Positions 23,720 through 36,475 of a stretch of DNA of 64,000 nucleotides are shown piece after piece. Location: positions 23,953,493 through 24,017,492 of the forward strand of contig OY821793.1 of NCBI GenBank assembly GCA_963682175.1, read 5' to 3'. A program made the translations under genes and the position numbers. How positions within the stretch are numbered: position 1 is the first letter of the stretch; each line of letters starts with the position of its first letter. This stretch comes from Triglochin maritima. Its lineage: Eukaryota > Streptophyta > Magnoliopsida > Alismatales > Juncaginaceae. The notes below the pieces were generated by a model. The model did not search any database. It was not told the origin of the DNA and saw only the letters and a list, made by a program, of their open reading frames with translations.

Positions 23720-26469
23720 AATTGAACACTTGTTGTCTTGACATTTCAGAATTGACAATTAGCTTCCTTAAGAAAAATCGTCAATTTATTCTCAAATACC
23801 TTTGAATTCTTATAAATGAAACTCGTATCCGATCAATTTTACAATTTAGTTAACGACACAAGATAAAACTCTAACGCTTGAACTAAATATTTTCTTATAA
23901 GATGATAGTCTTATCTTGTAGTTTGAAGGCTGATTTGGGTCGGATGAGAGTTTTATCCTTTCCGATTCAAGGGTCGTTTGGGAATTATTAACAATAAATT
24001 TGGAGATGGGACAAATTGTCAAGATCTCAAGAGTTGAGATGGTAAGTATATAGTTTGAAAAGATAAAGAGTGTGATAAAAGACCAAAAATGAGAGGAGGA
24101 AACTATAATTAACCCTAATAAGTAAGCTACTATTGAGTCTTGAGTCTTGACTCTTGAGCTTGGATGGATCGAACTCTTAAGTATCACGAAGTGTGATATT
24201 TATTAGAGGAAATAGGTGAACTATGAGAAAGTTTTTTCGGGTTTTTTATTTCAAGGGTTCTAAAATACTAACCGAAAATGGAGCATAATAAATAGTCTCT
24301 AAAAGAGGATACTTCTGCATATATATAGAACTCTCTTTTAAACATTAGATTCACAATTGAATTTGTAGACAAAAATAGAAAGATTAGTAGTTCGCAAAAA
24401 ACAAAGCCCATACTAATGAAGTGTTCTAACTAAGTTTCTAAAGTCTTCCATCGAGGTGCCACTATCTGGAAGAGTTCTACTGCAAATGTTACTATCTCGA
24501 TAGCCTGTTGAAAGTTTTATATCTTGGAAATTAATGGTATCCAAACTGATATCTAGATTCATTCCATTGTAGTAATCAAAGATGAATCATGGAGCTCATC
24601 AACCCGTAACAGTAAAATTAGATGTTGTAACTTCGATTGCAGACCATGAGATAATACAATTAGTCTCATTCGCCTTGCATGGTGGAGCTGATGGAAAAAC
24701 TAATCGGTTTGAAACTTGCAAGGCCAATTTCTCTCAAAATGGGGGAAAAACTAATCGGTTTGGGATATGCAAAGCCAAATTCTCTCAAACGCCTTCAGGA
24801 ATTCAGGAATTGATATAAGCTTGGAGGGTGTATAGACTATACATGATGATGACAAATGTCTGAATTTTGAGGGAAATTATTAAGAAATGGGAGTTTTAAG
24901 TATGGTGAAGTTGCGGTTACTAATTAGGGCTATTTTTAGCAGGGTTGGATTTCTTTGTGGGCGGTGGCTGTTTCTTTTTCGTTTAGGGTGGTAGAAAGGT
25001 TGTAGGTTTGGAACTGGGGATTGTGATTGCGCTTAGCTAACTAAGAATGAGTTTTTTAGGGTTTTAGTTTTCTTAGGTGTCTTATAGAGTTATAGGTGTG
25101 TAGTGTTTGTTTGTATATTGGTGCATGCCCATTAATTAATGTACTGGTAGTGAATCTGATTAGGGTTTTAGTAGGTCGGACTAGAGTTTGATTAGGGTAT
25201 TAGATTAAAAGTTCCTTAACGATTAGGTTGTTAATGTTTTGATTAGTGTTCTTAGGTGTTAATTGTGGTTCAATCAGGTTTAACGTACGTTGAGGTTGAT
25301 TAGGGTTTTGGTTCGGTGAGGTTTATTTCTTAGTGTTTCCAAAGAGTTTCTTTACATAGAACTCAAGTTTAGAAAATTTTAGCATGATCACTACATAAAA
25401 TCTAATATTATAGAATCAATAAATTGTAAAACAATAGCATAAGTGAGTGTTGACGTCCAGATTTAACATGAAAAAAGTTCCTGACATCCAGGTCTCATAT
25501 GCTTCAACTTTCCAGGGTTGAACGAAACGCAACTGGCATGCATGTAAGGGGGAAAAAGCTTTGGTAACGTTAACTCAAATTCCAAAATTAAGTTAATGAT
25601 TACATCTTCAAACATAATGTGCTAAACAGATATATGATTCGAGTATTAATTAAAGGATTTGGATGCAAAACTCTTTCATACAACTAAGTCAAAGTGTAAT
25701 CTCCAGTAACCAAAATTGAAGTAAACCATATATATTTATTAGCCCAAATAACGCAACATAAACGAAAATGAGGTGAAAGAGACAAAAATATACACATGGC
25801 TAACCTTAATTTAAAACTGTCAATCCTCAATTTTAGATGTTTGATTTAGCCAATGTGATAAAAGCAATTAATTGTGTACGTACACAAGAGTATAACCAAT
25901 ACATTACCTCTGTGACCTTTATTCCTGATACCACTATGTAATCTTTACCTATTGTGGCCGCACCTTGAACTATCGGATTTTTCGCTATGTCACTTGAAAG
26001 TATCTTAATTAGATTTATGTCATCGGATGTTTGGTTGGAAGTTTCAATTGTCAAGCAAGCAAAAAATCCTAAACTATAACAACAAATTAATGAATCTTCT
26101 GTTTACTAAAATTAAAGCCATATTTAATAAGAGATATAATTCTGCAAACAGTAAAAAATGTTTAAGACATCAACCGCAGATATAATTATCTCGACAAAGT
26201 AATAAGCTACCTGGGATCACACATAGCCTCAAGCTGATTAACCTTATTTTAGAAAACACGTACAGAAATTAATGTCTAATTTCGAAAATCCAAGTGTTTA
26301 GGAAGCATGCACTTAACATATACAAAATCAAAAAGAAGTATACAACCAGCACAAAGAAGAACAATGTAAGATCAGAAACGTTACTGTTGCAATCTCGAAT
26401 TCCAATACCAAACACACCCAATTATATATAATAATAATAATAATAATAGTAGTATGTATTTAATGGAGC
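23720..26469. other. Intergenic, no gene recognised
   Basis: AT-rich. A minus-strand frame of 73 codons at 26054-25833 has no recognisable motif and no splice partner that I could support. Bases 24690-24790 hold two diverged copies of AAAACTAATCGGTTTG. Confidence 0.45.
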
Positions 26470-26501
26470 ATACACTACTACAGAAAAGGAAATATTCGTC
26501 G

Positions 26502-26831
26502 GATGTAAGGGGTTATACACGTCGGATATAAGCACACTCCTATCCGACGTATATGTGTGCGTCGTCTATACGTAGACGTCGGCCATAGTATCGCTGACGT
26601 CTATACCTAACGAATAGACGTCGGCTTTAATTAGACTCCGACGTGTATTCTTTAGGGATAGACGTCGGTTAACTAACATACGACGCCTATACCTTAGGGA
26701 TAGACGTCGGGTAACTAACATACGACGCCTATACTTTAGGGATAGACGTCGGATTACATAGAAAGCCGACGTCTATTCCTTTCTTCAGAGGAATAGACGT
26801 CGGCTGATAGAGACAGCCGACGTCTATTCCC
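26502..26831. repeat. Left subterminal repeats of the CACTA element
   Basis: About a dozen copies of ACGTCGG or CCGACGT, many as facing pairs (TAGACGTCGGC ... GCCGACGTCTA) that could form stems. They are probable transposase-binding sites. Confidence 0.85.
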
Positions 26832-27134
26832 AAACCTGGACAAAAATAAATAAATAGGATCCGATGAAAAAAATTTTAGTCATCGTCGTCGTGTACATAC
26901 AACTGCACCAAATTCGTTCACCTATAAATTTCATCCACATACATCCATATACATCCACAAGCATACATGCACAAACACAAACACAAAAATACAACCACAC
27001 AATTGACATTCAACACACTTGCAATTAATTCATTCTAAAATTAAGGCGATTATATTAAGACATAAAGTGTAGGTTTGTAATACAAGTGCACTTGTTAACT
27101 AAATTACAAAAAATACAATTGACAGGAGAACCTC

Positions 27135-27753
27135 TTAGTTCGTCAGCATGTTTCTGATGAAATAGCGAGCCCATCGGTCGCGAGTTTCATCGAGCTCCTG
27201 TTGCGAGAATTGATCACTACTTTTTGGGAAAATCTATCAAAAAAATACAAGTGTGTTGAATATTAATAACTAAATATTGAAACTACAATTGAATATACAA
27301 TTGAATAACGATCTACATTACCTCGGTTAGACATACGTCTTGAGTTGTTACATCGAGGATTTCCTCCATGTATCTCATCACGTAGTAACCGCATTCCGTA
27401 TTTCCAACCTGCTTCCGGTACTACAAACATAGGAATTCGCTAAATATTTGTTCCTAACTTAATTAACAAAAATGGGAAAGAACGTACTCTCATTCCATGT
27501 CATGTTATTCCAGATTTTGTGGTTGTTCTACTACCACCTAAAGCTCTGTAAACCTTAATTGCCCTGAGTAGCATAAGTGAAAATATCATTCAATAATACT
27601 AATAAAAATCTAAGAATTACTTTTTTCACAACTAAACGAACTTACATATTTAGAAGTTTCTTTATTGAGTCCCTTGGTTTATTCGACCCCAACGGATCAA
27701 ACCAATATGCCGAATTAGTCGTGGGGCATACAACGACAAGCATCCAATGAGCC
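27135..27753 (-). pseudogene. Ulp1/C48 protease relic inside the CACTA element
   Basis: Four minus-strand exons can be joined at GT-AG sites: 27753-27646, 27563-27488, 27420-27322 and 27233-27135. They encode the catalytic end of an Ulp1-like peptidase: His in AHWMLVVV, Asp in YWFDPLGS, Cys in VGNTECGYYVMRYM, then a normal C-terminal end and stop. The second exon carries an in-frame TGA where the flanking frame suggests TGG. No N-terminal region was found upstream, so this is a truncated and interrupted copy. CACTA elements in plants often carry such genes. It is unrelated in detail to the MULE protease at 2402-5740. Confidence 0.75.
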
Positions 27754-29217
27754 CTGTTATATATATAATTAGAAGCTTATTACAAAATAAAATTTCACTT
27801 TGAATTACAAAATAAAGTTTACCTTAATCTAACAAACAACACACCAAATAAACACTCACCTCACTCTTGTTCCAATGCAAGTCCTACTAACTAATGCGTG
27901 CTTTCTAATGAATGATGAGTGAAGGATAGTACGTACCTTACGCCAGCAATCTACGACAGAAATCGTAAATAATCAAAAAATACAATGCATGCAAATCCTA
28001 TATGATTAATGACTTAGCAAATATTGTCTAATCTTTTGCTTTGGGTTATTAAAGGCCAAGTTGTTTAAGGGGGGCAATGAGTTATTATAAACTAAACATT
28101 TAACTAAACAAAGTAAATAAACATTTAACTAGACAAAACATAAATAAACATGAAAGATCATTTTTTCAGCATAAATAAACATTTAACTAGACAAAACATA
28201 AATAAACACAAATAAATGTATAAACTCACTAAACTAAAGATTTATTCTAATTTGGACACTTTTTATGCAAACCCATAGAAAACTACACATATATACAAAT
28301 TGAAAACTTAACAATCTATTATATGATCTGTTGACTCGTCTAATGGATGGATTTCAGATTATCTTCCGGAATTATCGTCTAATGGGATATTATTATTTCT
28401 AAACATTTTTGTTTAGGTATGCTTTTGTAGCCTCATCTGAAGATAAGAAGTTGGTAATGATAGGTGAAAGAAAATGATCTCTACACTAGATTCATTACAC
28501 AAGTACTTGTCCCTAAGTGTTAGAACTCGAAATTCTCGTTCTAATATTTGACATTTATTTTTGACCCCAACAATTCCAAATAAACCTTTAAAGTGTTCTC
28601 TAAAGCCATATATACTAATTGTTTGTCCTTAGAACAGAGAATAAATAGTTAATTTCTTAATGGCAAGAGTTGTAGCATTTAATTAACAAACTTCTGATAA
28701 ACATTGGAAGTACCATTTGATCTTGGAATGAAATTCCAAAAAAAAACAAATTGACCACACAGTGCGGAAGAGCTTACAGAGTCAAAAAACAAATACCTAA
28801 TATTGCCAAAACCAAAGGGTCAAACAAACTCCATACTTATCGAAGATGAACGTAAAGGGTTGAATGAGGGCTTTGATGGATTCCATACAAACACATACCA
28901 CCATTTGTTTGTTATAGTAGTTAATAACTCGCAAGTGGAAGGGGAGATCCAAACAAAGCCCGATATTCTTTTGGAAGAAAATACAAATGGTTGATGGAAG
29001 AAAACTTACATGTGGAGAGAGACAGAGGAAGACGGGGGAAGAAGGAGAAGAGGGCCGGAGATGTGGAGGAGAGTTTGGGAGCTCGCTGCGGTGCCGGAGA
29101 CGGTGCAGATCGGTCGGAGGTTGGTCGCGGAGGAGAGTTCGGTCGCCGGACGACTAGGGTTTGGGTGGGTTTCGTCTGAAATGAATGAAAGAAAACCGTC
29201 TGTCTGATTTCTTTAAG

Positions 29218-29560
29218 ACCTATAGACGTCGGATGTTATATAACGTCGACGTCTATACCTCGACGTCTATGTGGATGACGTATAGACGTCGGTTGTCCAT
29301 TAAGTCCGACGTCTATATGGAGACGTCTATACCCTATAGACGTCGGATATAAAAGGTACACAAACAACCGACGTGTATAGGTCGACGTCTATAGGGTATA
29401 GACGTCGGCTAAACGTGTTATTCCAAAACCCGACGTCTATAGTGTCACATAGACGTCGTCTTCCATTACAACCGACGTCTATTAAACTGTCCTCTCCACA
29501 CTAGACGTCGGTGGTTGTAACGGCCGACGTCTATTTGGCGACGAGTAAAGCCAATTCTGC
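29218..29560. repeat. Right subterminal repeats of the CACTA element
   Basis: The same TAGACGTCGG family in both orientations, ending a few bases from the right terminus. Confidence 0.85.
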
Positions 29561-29570
29561 ACTAGTGATA

Positions 29571-30010
29571 ACTCCAACTTATACATCTCGAATAACAAAT
29601 ACACGACCATGATATTATGTTTTTGGATGAACAAACAATACTTCTCAAACTATTACACACCAAAGAATACAAACAAACATAAAAATAAATGAAAGAACTA
29701 CAATATGGTATAAGTTTGGGAATACAAGTCCAACTCCAACATGAACGAAAGATGCAAATTAAAAACCATGAAAAGAAAACAAAAACACAACCCCTTTAGT
29801 TCACTCACTAACATGATCAATCTTTATAAAAACCACTCTATCGATACCTATAATTTTTGTAATACGTAATTTTATAATCACACCTTAATTGATCACACGT
29901 ACCGCAATCAAAGCAAACTGATCATGCATGCATGCATGCTATCACACATTAATCCACGAAAATATTTACTGTACTAATACGAACACGAAGGATGATGATG
30001 ATGTGTTGGA
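29571..30010. other. 3' flank of the bHLH gene
   Basis: AT-rich sequence between the CACTA element and the bHLH stop codon, so it includes the 3' UTR of the bHLH gene. Nothing else recognised. Confidence 0.5.
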
Positions 30011-31396
30011 TCACTTGTCCAAAGTGGCCATGAGAGCATCCTTCAAGCTATCCTCATCCTGCAACCCTAATGGCGCCTTAACGACCACATCTTGCAACAT
30101 GAGCTCTCTAACGCAAGACATGCTCGCATGTTGCACTTGCAAATCAAGGTTCCTTATGGCGTCCATGAGCCTCGCCGTCGGGTGCTTCTGGTTCTCCGAT
30201 TGCACACGTATCATCGCGTCGGAGCCCATGATCTTCACCTCCAGTTCCATCGCCACCGTCCCCGCCATCACCGTCGACCCGGATGACACCGGTGGGGACC
30301 AACTGGCGCTGCCCCCTCCCACAAATATCACTTCTTTCTTCACCTTTTTGTTCCGGGCCTCAAGTTCTTCCACTTTGCTCCTTAGTTCCTTGATGTAGGA
30401 AACGGCGTCGGCTAGTAGGGATGCTTTGTCCATCCGGGACACATTTGGGACGACCGATCGGAGGGCGTAGAACCGGTGGTTCAGCTTTTCGCGGCGTTGC
30501 CTCTCGGCTTCGACATGGTTGACTGGGACTTCCCGTCCGTTTCCTGGCTTTCTTCCTCTTTTCTTAGGCCTGTGCCGTTCCGAGAGGAGCTCGCCCTCCT
30601 CCGAGTCTTCCGAATTGGCGTCCGAGTCGACCACCGACCCGGACGCCCCCACCTCCTTCTTGGATTTCTTGGTGCAATTGCCCATGCTCACGTCCGGCCG
30701 TCCGACGGTCGTCGACGGAGAAGCCCACCCGACCATATCCGTAAGCCCTAGAAGTGCCTTGGAGGTTTGCACTAGACCCCAATTCTCCGCCACCATTTCG
30801 GTCGATCCGAGCTCCAGCACACAACCGTTTCCCGTCGGAATACACGCCAGAGTCTCCACTCCGTGCAAGTGCGCCTCCCGGGAACGATCACACCCATAAG
30901 TCTGCAACTCGTGCCCGCCCGATAGCCAGATAGGTGCGCCCGACTCGAGCGCCCGAATGGGGACACTCCGGTCCCCAGCCGAGAGCGAGCGAGCAGACGA
31001 CACAACGTAAAACCACTCAACATCCGATACTATACCGTCGTTTGCGATGCTAGAGATCGTGTCATCGTTCAGAAGAGTGTGCATCTTCCTCTCGCGGTCA
31101 ATATGGCTCCCACCCGACCCGTTCCGTTCGCCGCGAAAGTGGCCCTCACCCCAATTGAGGAAGTTGTGGATGGACCGGACGAGGGCCGATGTGGGAGGCT
31201 CGGTCGACCGCCACAGAATAGCATAGGTCCACCACTCGGGGCGCGAGTGAAGGAAGTACCGGAGGCGGTCTTGGATTGTGAGAGGCGGGGTCGAGTGCAA
31301 CGGATCGGAGAAGAAGGGGGAGGGAGTGGTGTGGGAGTGGGAGTGGAGGGAGATGGAGGGGGTAGAAGAGGAGGTGACCGAGATGAGTTCCGCCAT
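30011..31396 (-). CDS. MYC2/bHLH14-type bHLH transcription factor
   Basis: One intronless frame of 461 aa. Residues about 41-215 form the bHLH-MYC N-terminal domain ([20 protein letters not shown]), which in this family contacts JAZ repressors and Mediator. Residues 261-276 are acidic, followed by a basic stretch (PKKRGRKPG) suitable as a nuclear signal. The bHLH domain is at about 291-340, with the E-box-reading residues H294, E298 and R302. The tail (about 380-460) looks like an ACT-like dimerisation domain. Absence of introns and the domain order fit subgroup IIId/IIIe factors (MYC2/3/4, bHLH3/13/14/17) of jasmonate signalling. The length is below MYC2 (over 600 aa) and nearer to bHLH14. 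Whether it activates or represses cannot be read from the sequence. Confidence 0.92.
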   Translation of the reverse strand: MAELISVTSSSTPSISLHSHSHTTPSPFFSDPLHSTPPLTIQDRLRYFLHSRPEWWTYAILWRSTEPPTSALVRSIHNFLNWGEGHFRGERNGSGGSHIDRERKMHTLLNDDTISSIANDGIVSDVEWFYVVSSARSLSAGDRSVPIRALESGAPIWLSGGHELQTYGCDRSREAHLHGVETLACIPTGNGCVLELGSTEMVAENWGLVQTSKALLGLTDMVGWASPSTTVGRPDVSMGNCTKKSKKEVGASGSVVDSDANSEDSEEGELLSERHRPKKRGRKPGNGREVPVNHVEAERQRREKLNHRFYALRSVVPNVSRMDKASLLADAVSYIKELRSKVEELEARNKKVKKEVIFVGGGSASWSPPVSSGSTVMAGTVAMELEVKIMGSDAMIRVQSENQKHPTARLMDAIRNLDLQVQHASMSCVRELMLQDVVVKAPLGLQDEDSLKDALMATLDK

Positions 31397-32227
31397 CTTT
31401 GGCTTTGGCTTTGCTTCCTTTGGAGTGTAAACTTGGGCTAAAAAGAATGGTGATGGATGAGAGAGTCGTAGGCATGTTTATCTTCTTGGTTTGCTTCCTG
31501 TACCATTACTTGCATGTGTTGGTGTCTAATGTGGATACATATGCAAGTTGGAATTTCTAGTCTATGTAGGTAACTTGGTTAATATGTAGTTGACTAGGGT
31601 TTAGGGATATATGATAAGTTTGGTTTTCTGTTAAATAGAAAAGAAAAAAATGGAATATCTTCGACGATCGATAACCTATGATCAAGTAAATCGTCCGATA
31701 ATACACCACAATTGTCAGGGATCGAAGGATCAAGAATACAAATCGGGAGATCGGAATAAAAGTTTGTTTCTCTTGTTTCAACAATATAGGTCGAGTCAAT
31801 GTTTTACTAGTTCATATAAATGTCTTAACAATATTATAAGTATTTAGGAAAGAACAATAATAATAAGAAGGTATTAGAAGACGTTCGACGTACATAGATA
31901 ATCATTATATTGTGTTTTTAGTGCTTGTAGAGTTGTAGTTGTAGGCCCTAATATAAATATTGGTTCATAATAGCAACAAATTAACACATATGGATCCAAT
32001 TAGACGATGTCTCCACTATGATTCAAAATCCTATGAAACCACAATTTCAATGTTAAAAGACAGCTATTAGAATACAATGTGGAATGTATTATTACATAGT
32101 TTTTTTATCAAAAAATTTCATCTATCGTTTGTGGGGCTGGCAAAAGGTGTAATTTGGTGGATGGTAAAATTGGGATTGATTGTGGTAACACTTATCAGAC
32201 GACTGAAAGCAAATGGAATAGAAGTTG
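31397..32227. other. Upstream region of the bHLH gene
   Basis: This contains the minus-strand promoter and leader of the bHLH gene. I see no clear TATA box within 150 bp of the start codon. The rest is AT-rich without genes. Confidence 0.4.
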
Positions 32228-33110
32228 TGTTGGGAGGGGATCTAAGATGTACTAACACGACTATGGATTAAATGTACCACGAAAATAGAATATTTATTGC
32301 GGAAAATAACTTCGGATTTTTCTCACAATCTTAATGCTACAAGTAAACACGAATAAGATGGAAATAACAAGCAATCACACAACACACCTGAAGTAAACCA
32401 CGACACACGTAATTTTACAAGGTTCGGAAAGATGCCTACGTCATTGGGAGGGTCTCCTGCGGGTTTCCTTTCCTTGAAACTCTTCTCCAACAAGAGAAGT
32501 TTCCGAGATTACAAACGATTGGAAGCAATGTGTCTCCCAAAGCACTCTAGATCTCTCTCTAGCCTAATCTATCTCAAGGAAATAAGTATTGTATATTGTC
32601 TTACAAAATTTGGGCGAAAATCCTATTTATAATGGGTTAAAACCGTACAATAAATCATTCGGATCGTGTATAATCGTCGGAAAACGGTCGTTCGGAATTC
32701 TCCATCGGTCGACCTGTTTTCGGTTAGTTTGCATAACTGCCATTATTCGGTCGACCGCTCACCCCGAGTCGTTCGACAGTTCCACGCTTCTGTACAGCGC
32801 CTGAAGTTCCTGGACTTTTTCGGTCGACCGCCTGTCCAACATCGTTCGACCGATCTGCATGCTCATTTTAATCTTGCAGCTCATGTCGCCTTTCGGTCGA
32901 CCGTGTGCCCAACACCGGTCGACCGAATCTCGATCAATCCTAAGCTCTAAATCTCCTGGCGTTTTTTCGGTCGACCGTGTTCCCAAAACCGGTCGACCAC
33001 TCCTGATCTGATCCGAGCCCCTGTGGCTCCTGTAGTTATTCGGTCGACCGAGTGCCCCGCACCGGTCGACCGATTCTATCTGATTTCCTGTATTTAGCGA
33101 TTCTATAAAC
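32228..33110 (-). mobile_element. Probable LTR of a retrotransposon (minus orientation)
   Basis: Read on the minus strand, the block has a GGTCGACC-rich upstream part, a TATA box TATAAATAGG at about 32630, then a transcribed-type leader, much like U3-R-U5 of a Copia-like LTR. TG lies at 32228 on the plus strand; I could not fix the other end or a target duplication. It resembles the block at 35690-36475. Confidence 0.4.
32706..33072. repeat. Array of paired CGGTCGACCG palindromes (copy 1)
   Basis: Perfect 10-bp palindromes CGGTCGACCG and near copies lie in pairs about 22-23 bp apart centre to centre (for example 32897-32930, separated by TGTGCCCAACAC), and pairs recur every 65-100 bp. Confidence 0.85.
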
Positions 33111-33563
33111 CAATTCCAATCAGAGACTCAGACAATGTACCCAGAGGCCGAAAGCCAGGGAGAGATCTGGCAGGGATTTCCATCTGGATGGTGTGTTCAA
33201 GACTCAAACAAGAAACCCTAAATGGTAAGATCTGATTTATTCAATAAAAATATTAGTCTATAATCATAGCTGAAAAGTGGCATGTTATTATTCTAACTAA
33301 ACGGCCCATGTATGCGTTCGTTTTCCCTACGTAATTCTTTTTCGTTAGGGATATTTAGTAGGGTTAATGTAAACACATGAGTTCCGGAAGAGATCGAAAT
33401 CTAAGGTTTTTTCCTACTTGCTTTGTACTTACGGGAATCTGAACGAAACCATATTGTTAGTTGTGGAATTAACCATGTTTTATAAGTTTAGGGACGTGGT
33501 CTGAGAATTGAATTTATGCCTCAATGGCTTTGTGGCATGTGAATATATAGGACTACATATAAC

Positions 33564-33689
33564 TGTTAGGAAAACAAATTCACATTTGCTAAACACGAAA
33601 AATACAAAAAACTCTATAATAAAGTTAGATTTATTATCATTCACCTAATTACTTAAGTTTTGTAAATGCGGTGAATAACTAATTTCACA
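33564..33689. mobile_element. Short solo LTR (TRIM-like), 126 bp
   Basis: It starts TGTTAGG, ends TTTCACA and is flanked by a perfect 5-bp duplication ATAAC (33559-33563 and 33690-33694). The right half is homologous to 34340-34419, where the same LTR end is followed by a primer binding site. Confidence 0.72.
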
Positions 33690-34294
33690 ATAACTACGTC
33701 TTTAAGTTAACGTTGACAAATACGTAATGTAGTTTTGGTGGATTTTCTTCCAATTAAGAGATTTAACTTACATACAAGTTCGTAATGATTTTTTAATTTT
33801 TTTATTGTACTATTAATCTTGTGAGTTTTTGCATGTCTTTCACTCACGCCTCAACGGGAAATAGAGGAAGTACTGAATAGAGAACAAAAGGTAGGTGTGC
33901 ATCTATTCTCCTGGTGTCATCTGTTTTTTGTTGGGGCACTTCAATCTGATCAACCATCTGTTAGGAGGAAATTCACCAAAACCAGTAGCAATATCCAAGA
34001 AATAATGCACATATTGTAGTGATTAGTTAGGATCTAGGACCAACAAAGCCTAATTTAGAGGTTTATGTGAGGATTATTCAGCACGTTTCATCGATCATTT
34101 CTTGCTGAAAATTTGAAGTTCTTGTACAGTTCTTTAGAAAATATTCGTTCAACGATTATATACACTAGAAATATGTTATGAAGTCTTTCTAATTACGACA
34201 ATCATGATCTGAAAATCGAGGCAAGGAGATAGCTAAGTTGGAGACAAAGTCCCGTAGCAAAAGGGGTTCGAAATGTATGGGAAAGTTCGGTGGA

Positions 34295-34686
34295 TGTTGA
34301 GTCATTAGTCCCACGTTGTCAAACACAATGTGTGCAACACTTTATAATAGAGTTAGATCTACTACCATTCACCTAAGTGTTTATGTTTTGTTGAGGTAAT
34401 AGACCAATCAAATTTCACATGGTATCAGGGTCTGAAAGGTCAAACGGCCAACTTGACACATCACACTATTGTTGTTATCCACGCGTAGACATGGAGAAAA
34501 AATAAATCTCGGTCACGCGTGCGGGGGAGTGTTAGAGAATAGTCAATCATCGATTAAAATGAAGACTTTCTCCTAGGTTATAAGTTGGAGGGTCTCTCTA
34601 ATCATCACCGATTGATTTTGAGTTGGACGTCAACTGGGAGATGAAAAATCAAACCAAATAGATGGTAGTCAAATCGACCATGTCCG
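34295..34686 (+). mobile_element. TRIM-like mini-retrotransposon
   Basis: A ~125-bp LTR ending TTTCACA at 34419 is followed directly by TGGTATCAGGG (34420-34430), close to the tRNA-Met primer binding site TGGTATCAGAGC. After ~100 bp without coding capacity comes a polypurine tract GCGGGGGAG (34521-34529) and a new TG start. GGTGGA flanks both proposed ends, but the right LTR end is not clear and the second LTR is diverged. Confidence 0.5.
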
Positions 34687-34689
34687 GTG

Positions 34690-35689
34690 GATGCCTACCG
34701 GGAGATGCATTTCCAAGCAAGGAGCGAAGCCTCGTCTCATTTGACTAGTGCATTTTGATGTAAGTTGTTTTTTGTTTTTAAACCAGCCCTAATTGTGATT
34801 ACGTACTTGTATTGAAGGGCATTTTCCTCTGGGTTTAGATGAGGTTTTGGTCACTAACCAGAGAAGTTTGGCGAGGAGAGATTGTTTGAAGGCAAATTTT
34901 AGAGATGAAGAAGATCTTGTAGTGTGTTGCAGAGAACACATTATCTCCATCTTGTCTGATCGTGAAGTTGAAGTGAAATATCGTAGGTCAATCAATTAAG
35001 ATGCTCTGATCGTCACAGTGTGATTTTTTGTTGATTTACAATCTCTTGAAAAACCTATTTGCCTAGATATTGGATACAAGATAATCGTAGAGAATATATA
35101 TTTTACACTTCTATTTTTTGAAAATAGAGGAAAATAAGATTATATTTCCAACTTTATTGGATTAATTGGTTGATATTTTAATTTTTCAATGTGATGGTTT
35201 CTCTTTTATGAATGGATCATAAAAACAATTAATACGATGTGACTACTGATGTATGCGTTTTTAGCATACTTGGTTCATAAAGTAATACACATCCAAATGT
35301 TATAGTTACTTTAAAAGAAAAATGAGTGCACAATATGGGTTATTAAATATGAAGGTAAAATTAATCAAATATGACTTGAAAAGTTGAAATCATGCTAGAA
35401 GATTCAACGACGATTGGTAACAGTTGTAGTTTACATACTTTCAATGCAAATATATCATTATTATTGTTTTCATCGCACACAGTTTCAACTTAATTTTATC
35501 TCATAATTATAATAACAATATGCCACTTACATAAGTGTGTATAAGGGAAGGACCTTGTCTCTAACATACCATATTAATGTTGTTACCATGAGAAATTAAA
35601 GACTTCTTAATCAGTGGTTGAAACTTAAGATATCTCCTCTCGCCTCGTCCATGAGTTTTCTTAATAACTAATAGGGAATGAAATCAATC
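34690..35689. other. Intergenic, nothing recognised
   Basis: AT-rich sequence. A 68-codon minus-strand frame at 34995-34789 has no recognisable motif. Confidence 0.5.
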
Positions 35690-36475
35690 CTAAATACGCA
35701 GCGGAATTGAAAATAGCAAATCCAATAGAGAAAGAAACCACAATCGCAAATCCAAACACCAAATCACACAAAACATGCAAGATTTAATATAGAAACTCAA
35801 TGCGGGAAAAACCACGGACGACACAACCCCAATATATTATAGAGAAAACGAATTACAAAGAGAGGCTTACAGCACACACGAACAACCGACGAGAATACCC
35901 GGTTAAATTTGCTCCCACCTAATCCACAAGGATGTTCTCTCTCTTTTCTCTCAAGAATGCAAAATAGACAATAAAAATTAATCTAATTGTTCTAAGACAA
36001 AGGGGGACGAAATTGCATTTATATAGTAGGTCCAAACAAGTATAAATTGTACCAAAATCGTGTGGAGAAAACTGCAAAACGTGAGCGAAACTGGGTCAAA
36101 CAGTCGACCGAATGGGTGCTTCGGTCGACTGAACTTCCAACCGTATCACAATCCAAGACTTCCTCGGTCGACCGAAGCTTAAGTTCCGGTCGACCGAAAA
36201 ACGACAGACACTTTTGCACAGCTTCCTCGTGTGTTCCCGGTTGACCGAAGAGCTTCTATCGGTCGACCGAAAAACGACAGACATGTTTGCCCAACTTCCT
36301 CGTGTGTGCTCGGTCGACCGAAAAACGACAGACACTTTGACTGGACAAATTAGAACACACGTCCGGTCGACCGAATGTATGTTTTATCTCACAAATACTT
36401 TAATCACATATTCAAGTTAAACTACAACAATAACAAACAAACCTAGGCATTGGGAGTTTGGTCATGCTTACCAGA
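35690..36475 (-). mobile_element. Probable LTR of a retrotransposon (minus orientation)
   Basis: It has the same layout as 32228-33110 on the minus strand: a palindrome array, a TATA-like box at about 36015-36030, then a leader ending near the TTCCGCTGCG block. Exact ends and target duplication were not found. Confidence 0.38.
36101..36373. repeat. Array of paired CGGTCGACCG palindromes (copy 2)
   Basis: At least eight palindromes or half-sites occur, again mostly in pairs about 22 bp apart. CCGAAAAACGACAGACA follows three of them. Confidence 0.85.

Larger units (their letters stand above)
26473..29567. mobile_element. CACTA (En/Spm-type) element, 3.1 kb, with a broken Ulp1 gene
   Basis: The left terminus is CACTACTACAGAA and the right terminus, reverse complemented, is CACTAGTGCAGAA. 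Both sides are flanked by the 3-bp duplication ATA (26470-26472 and 29568-29570), as expected for CACTA elements. The subterminal regions are dense in TAGACGTCGG and its complement. The interior lacks a transposase but carries exons of a C48 protease on the minus strand (27753-27135). The element is therefore non-autonomous. It ends 441 bp from the stop codon of the bHLH gene. Confidence 0.92.

Noticed and set aside
30476..31475. Plus-strand and alternative minus-strand frames over the bHLH gene
   Set aside because: Shadows of the GC-rich bHLH coding region without domain matches.
34225..34275. SINE-like A and B boxes (ATAGCTAAGTTGG and GGTTCGAAAT)
   Set aside because: No clear 3' tail or target duplication was found, and the spacing is only roughly right.
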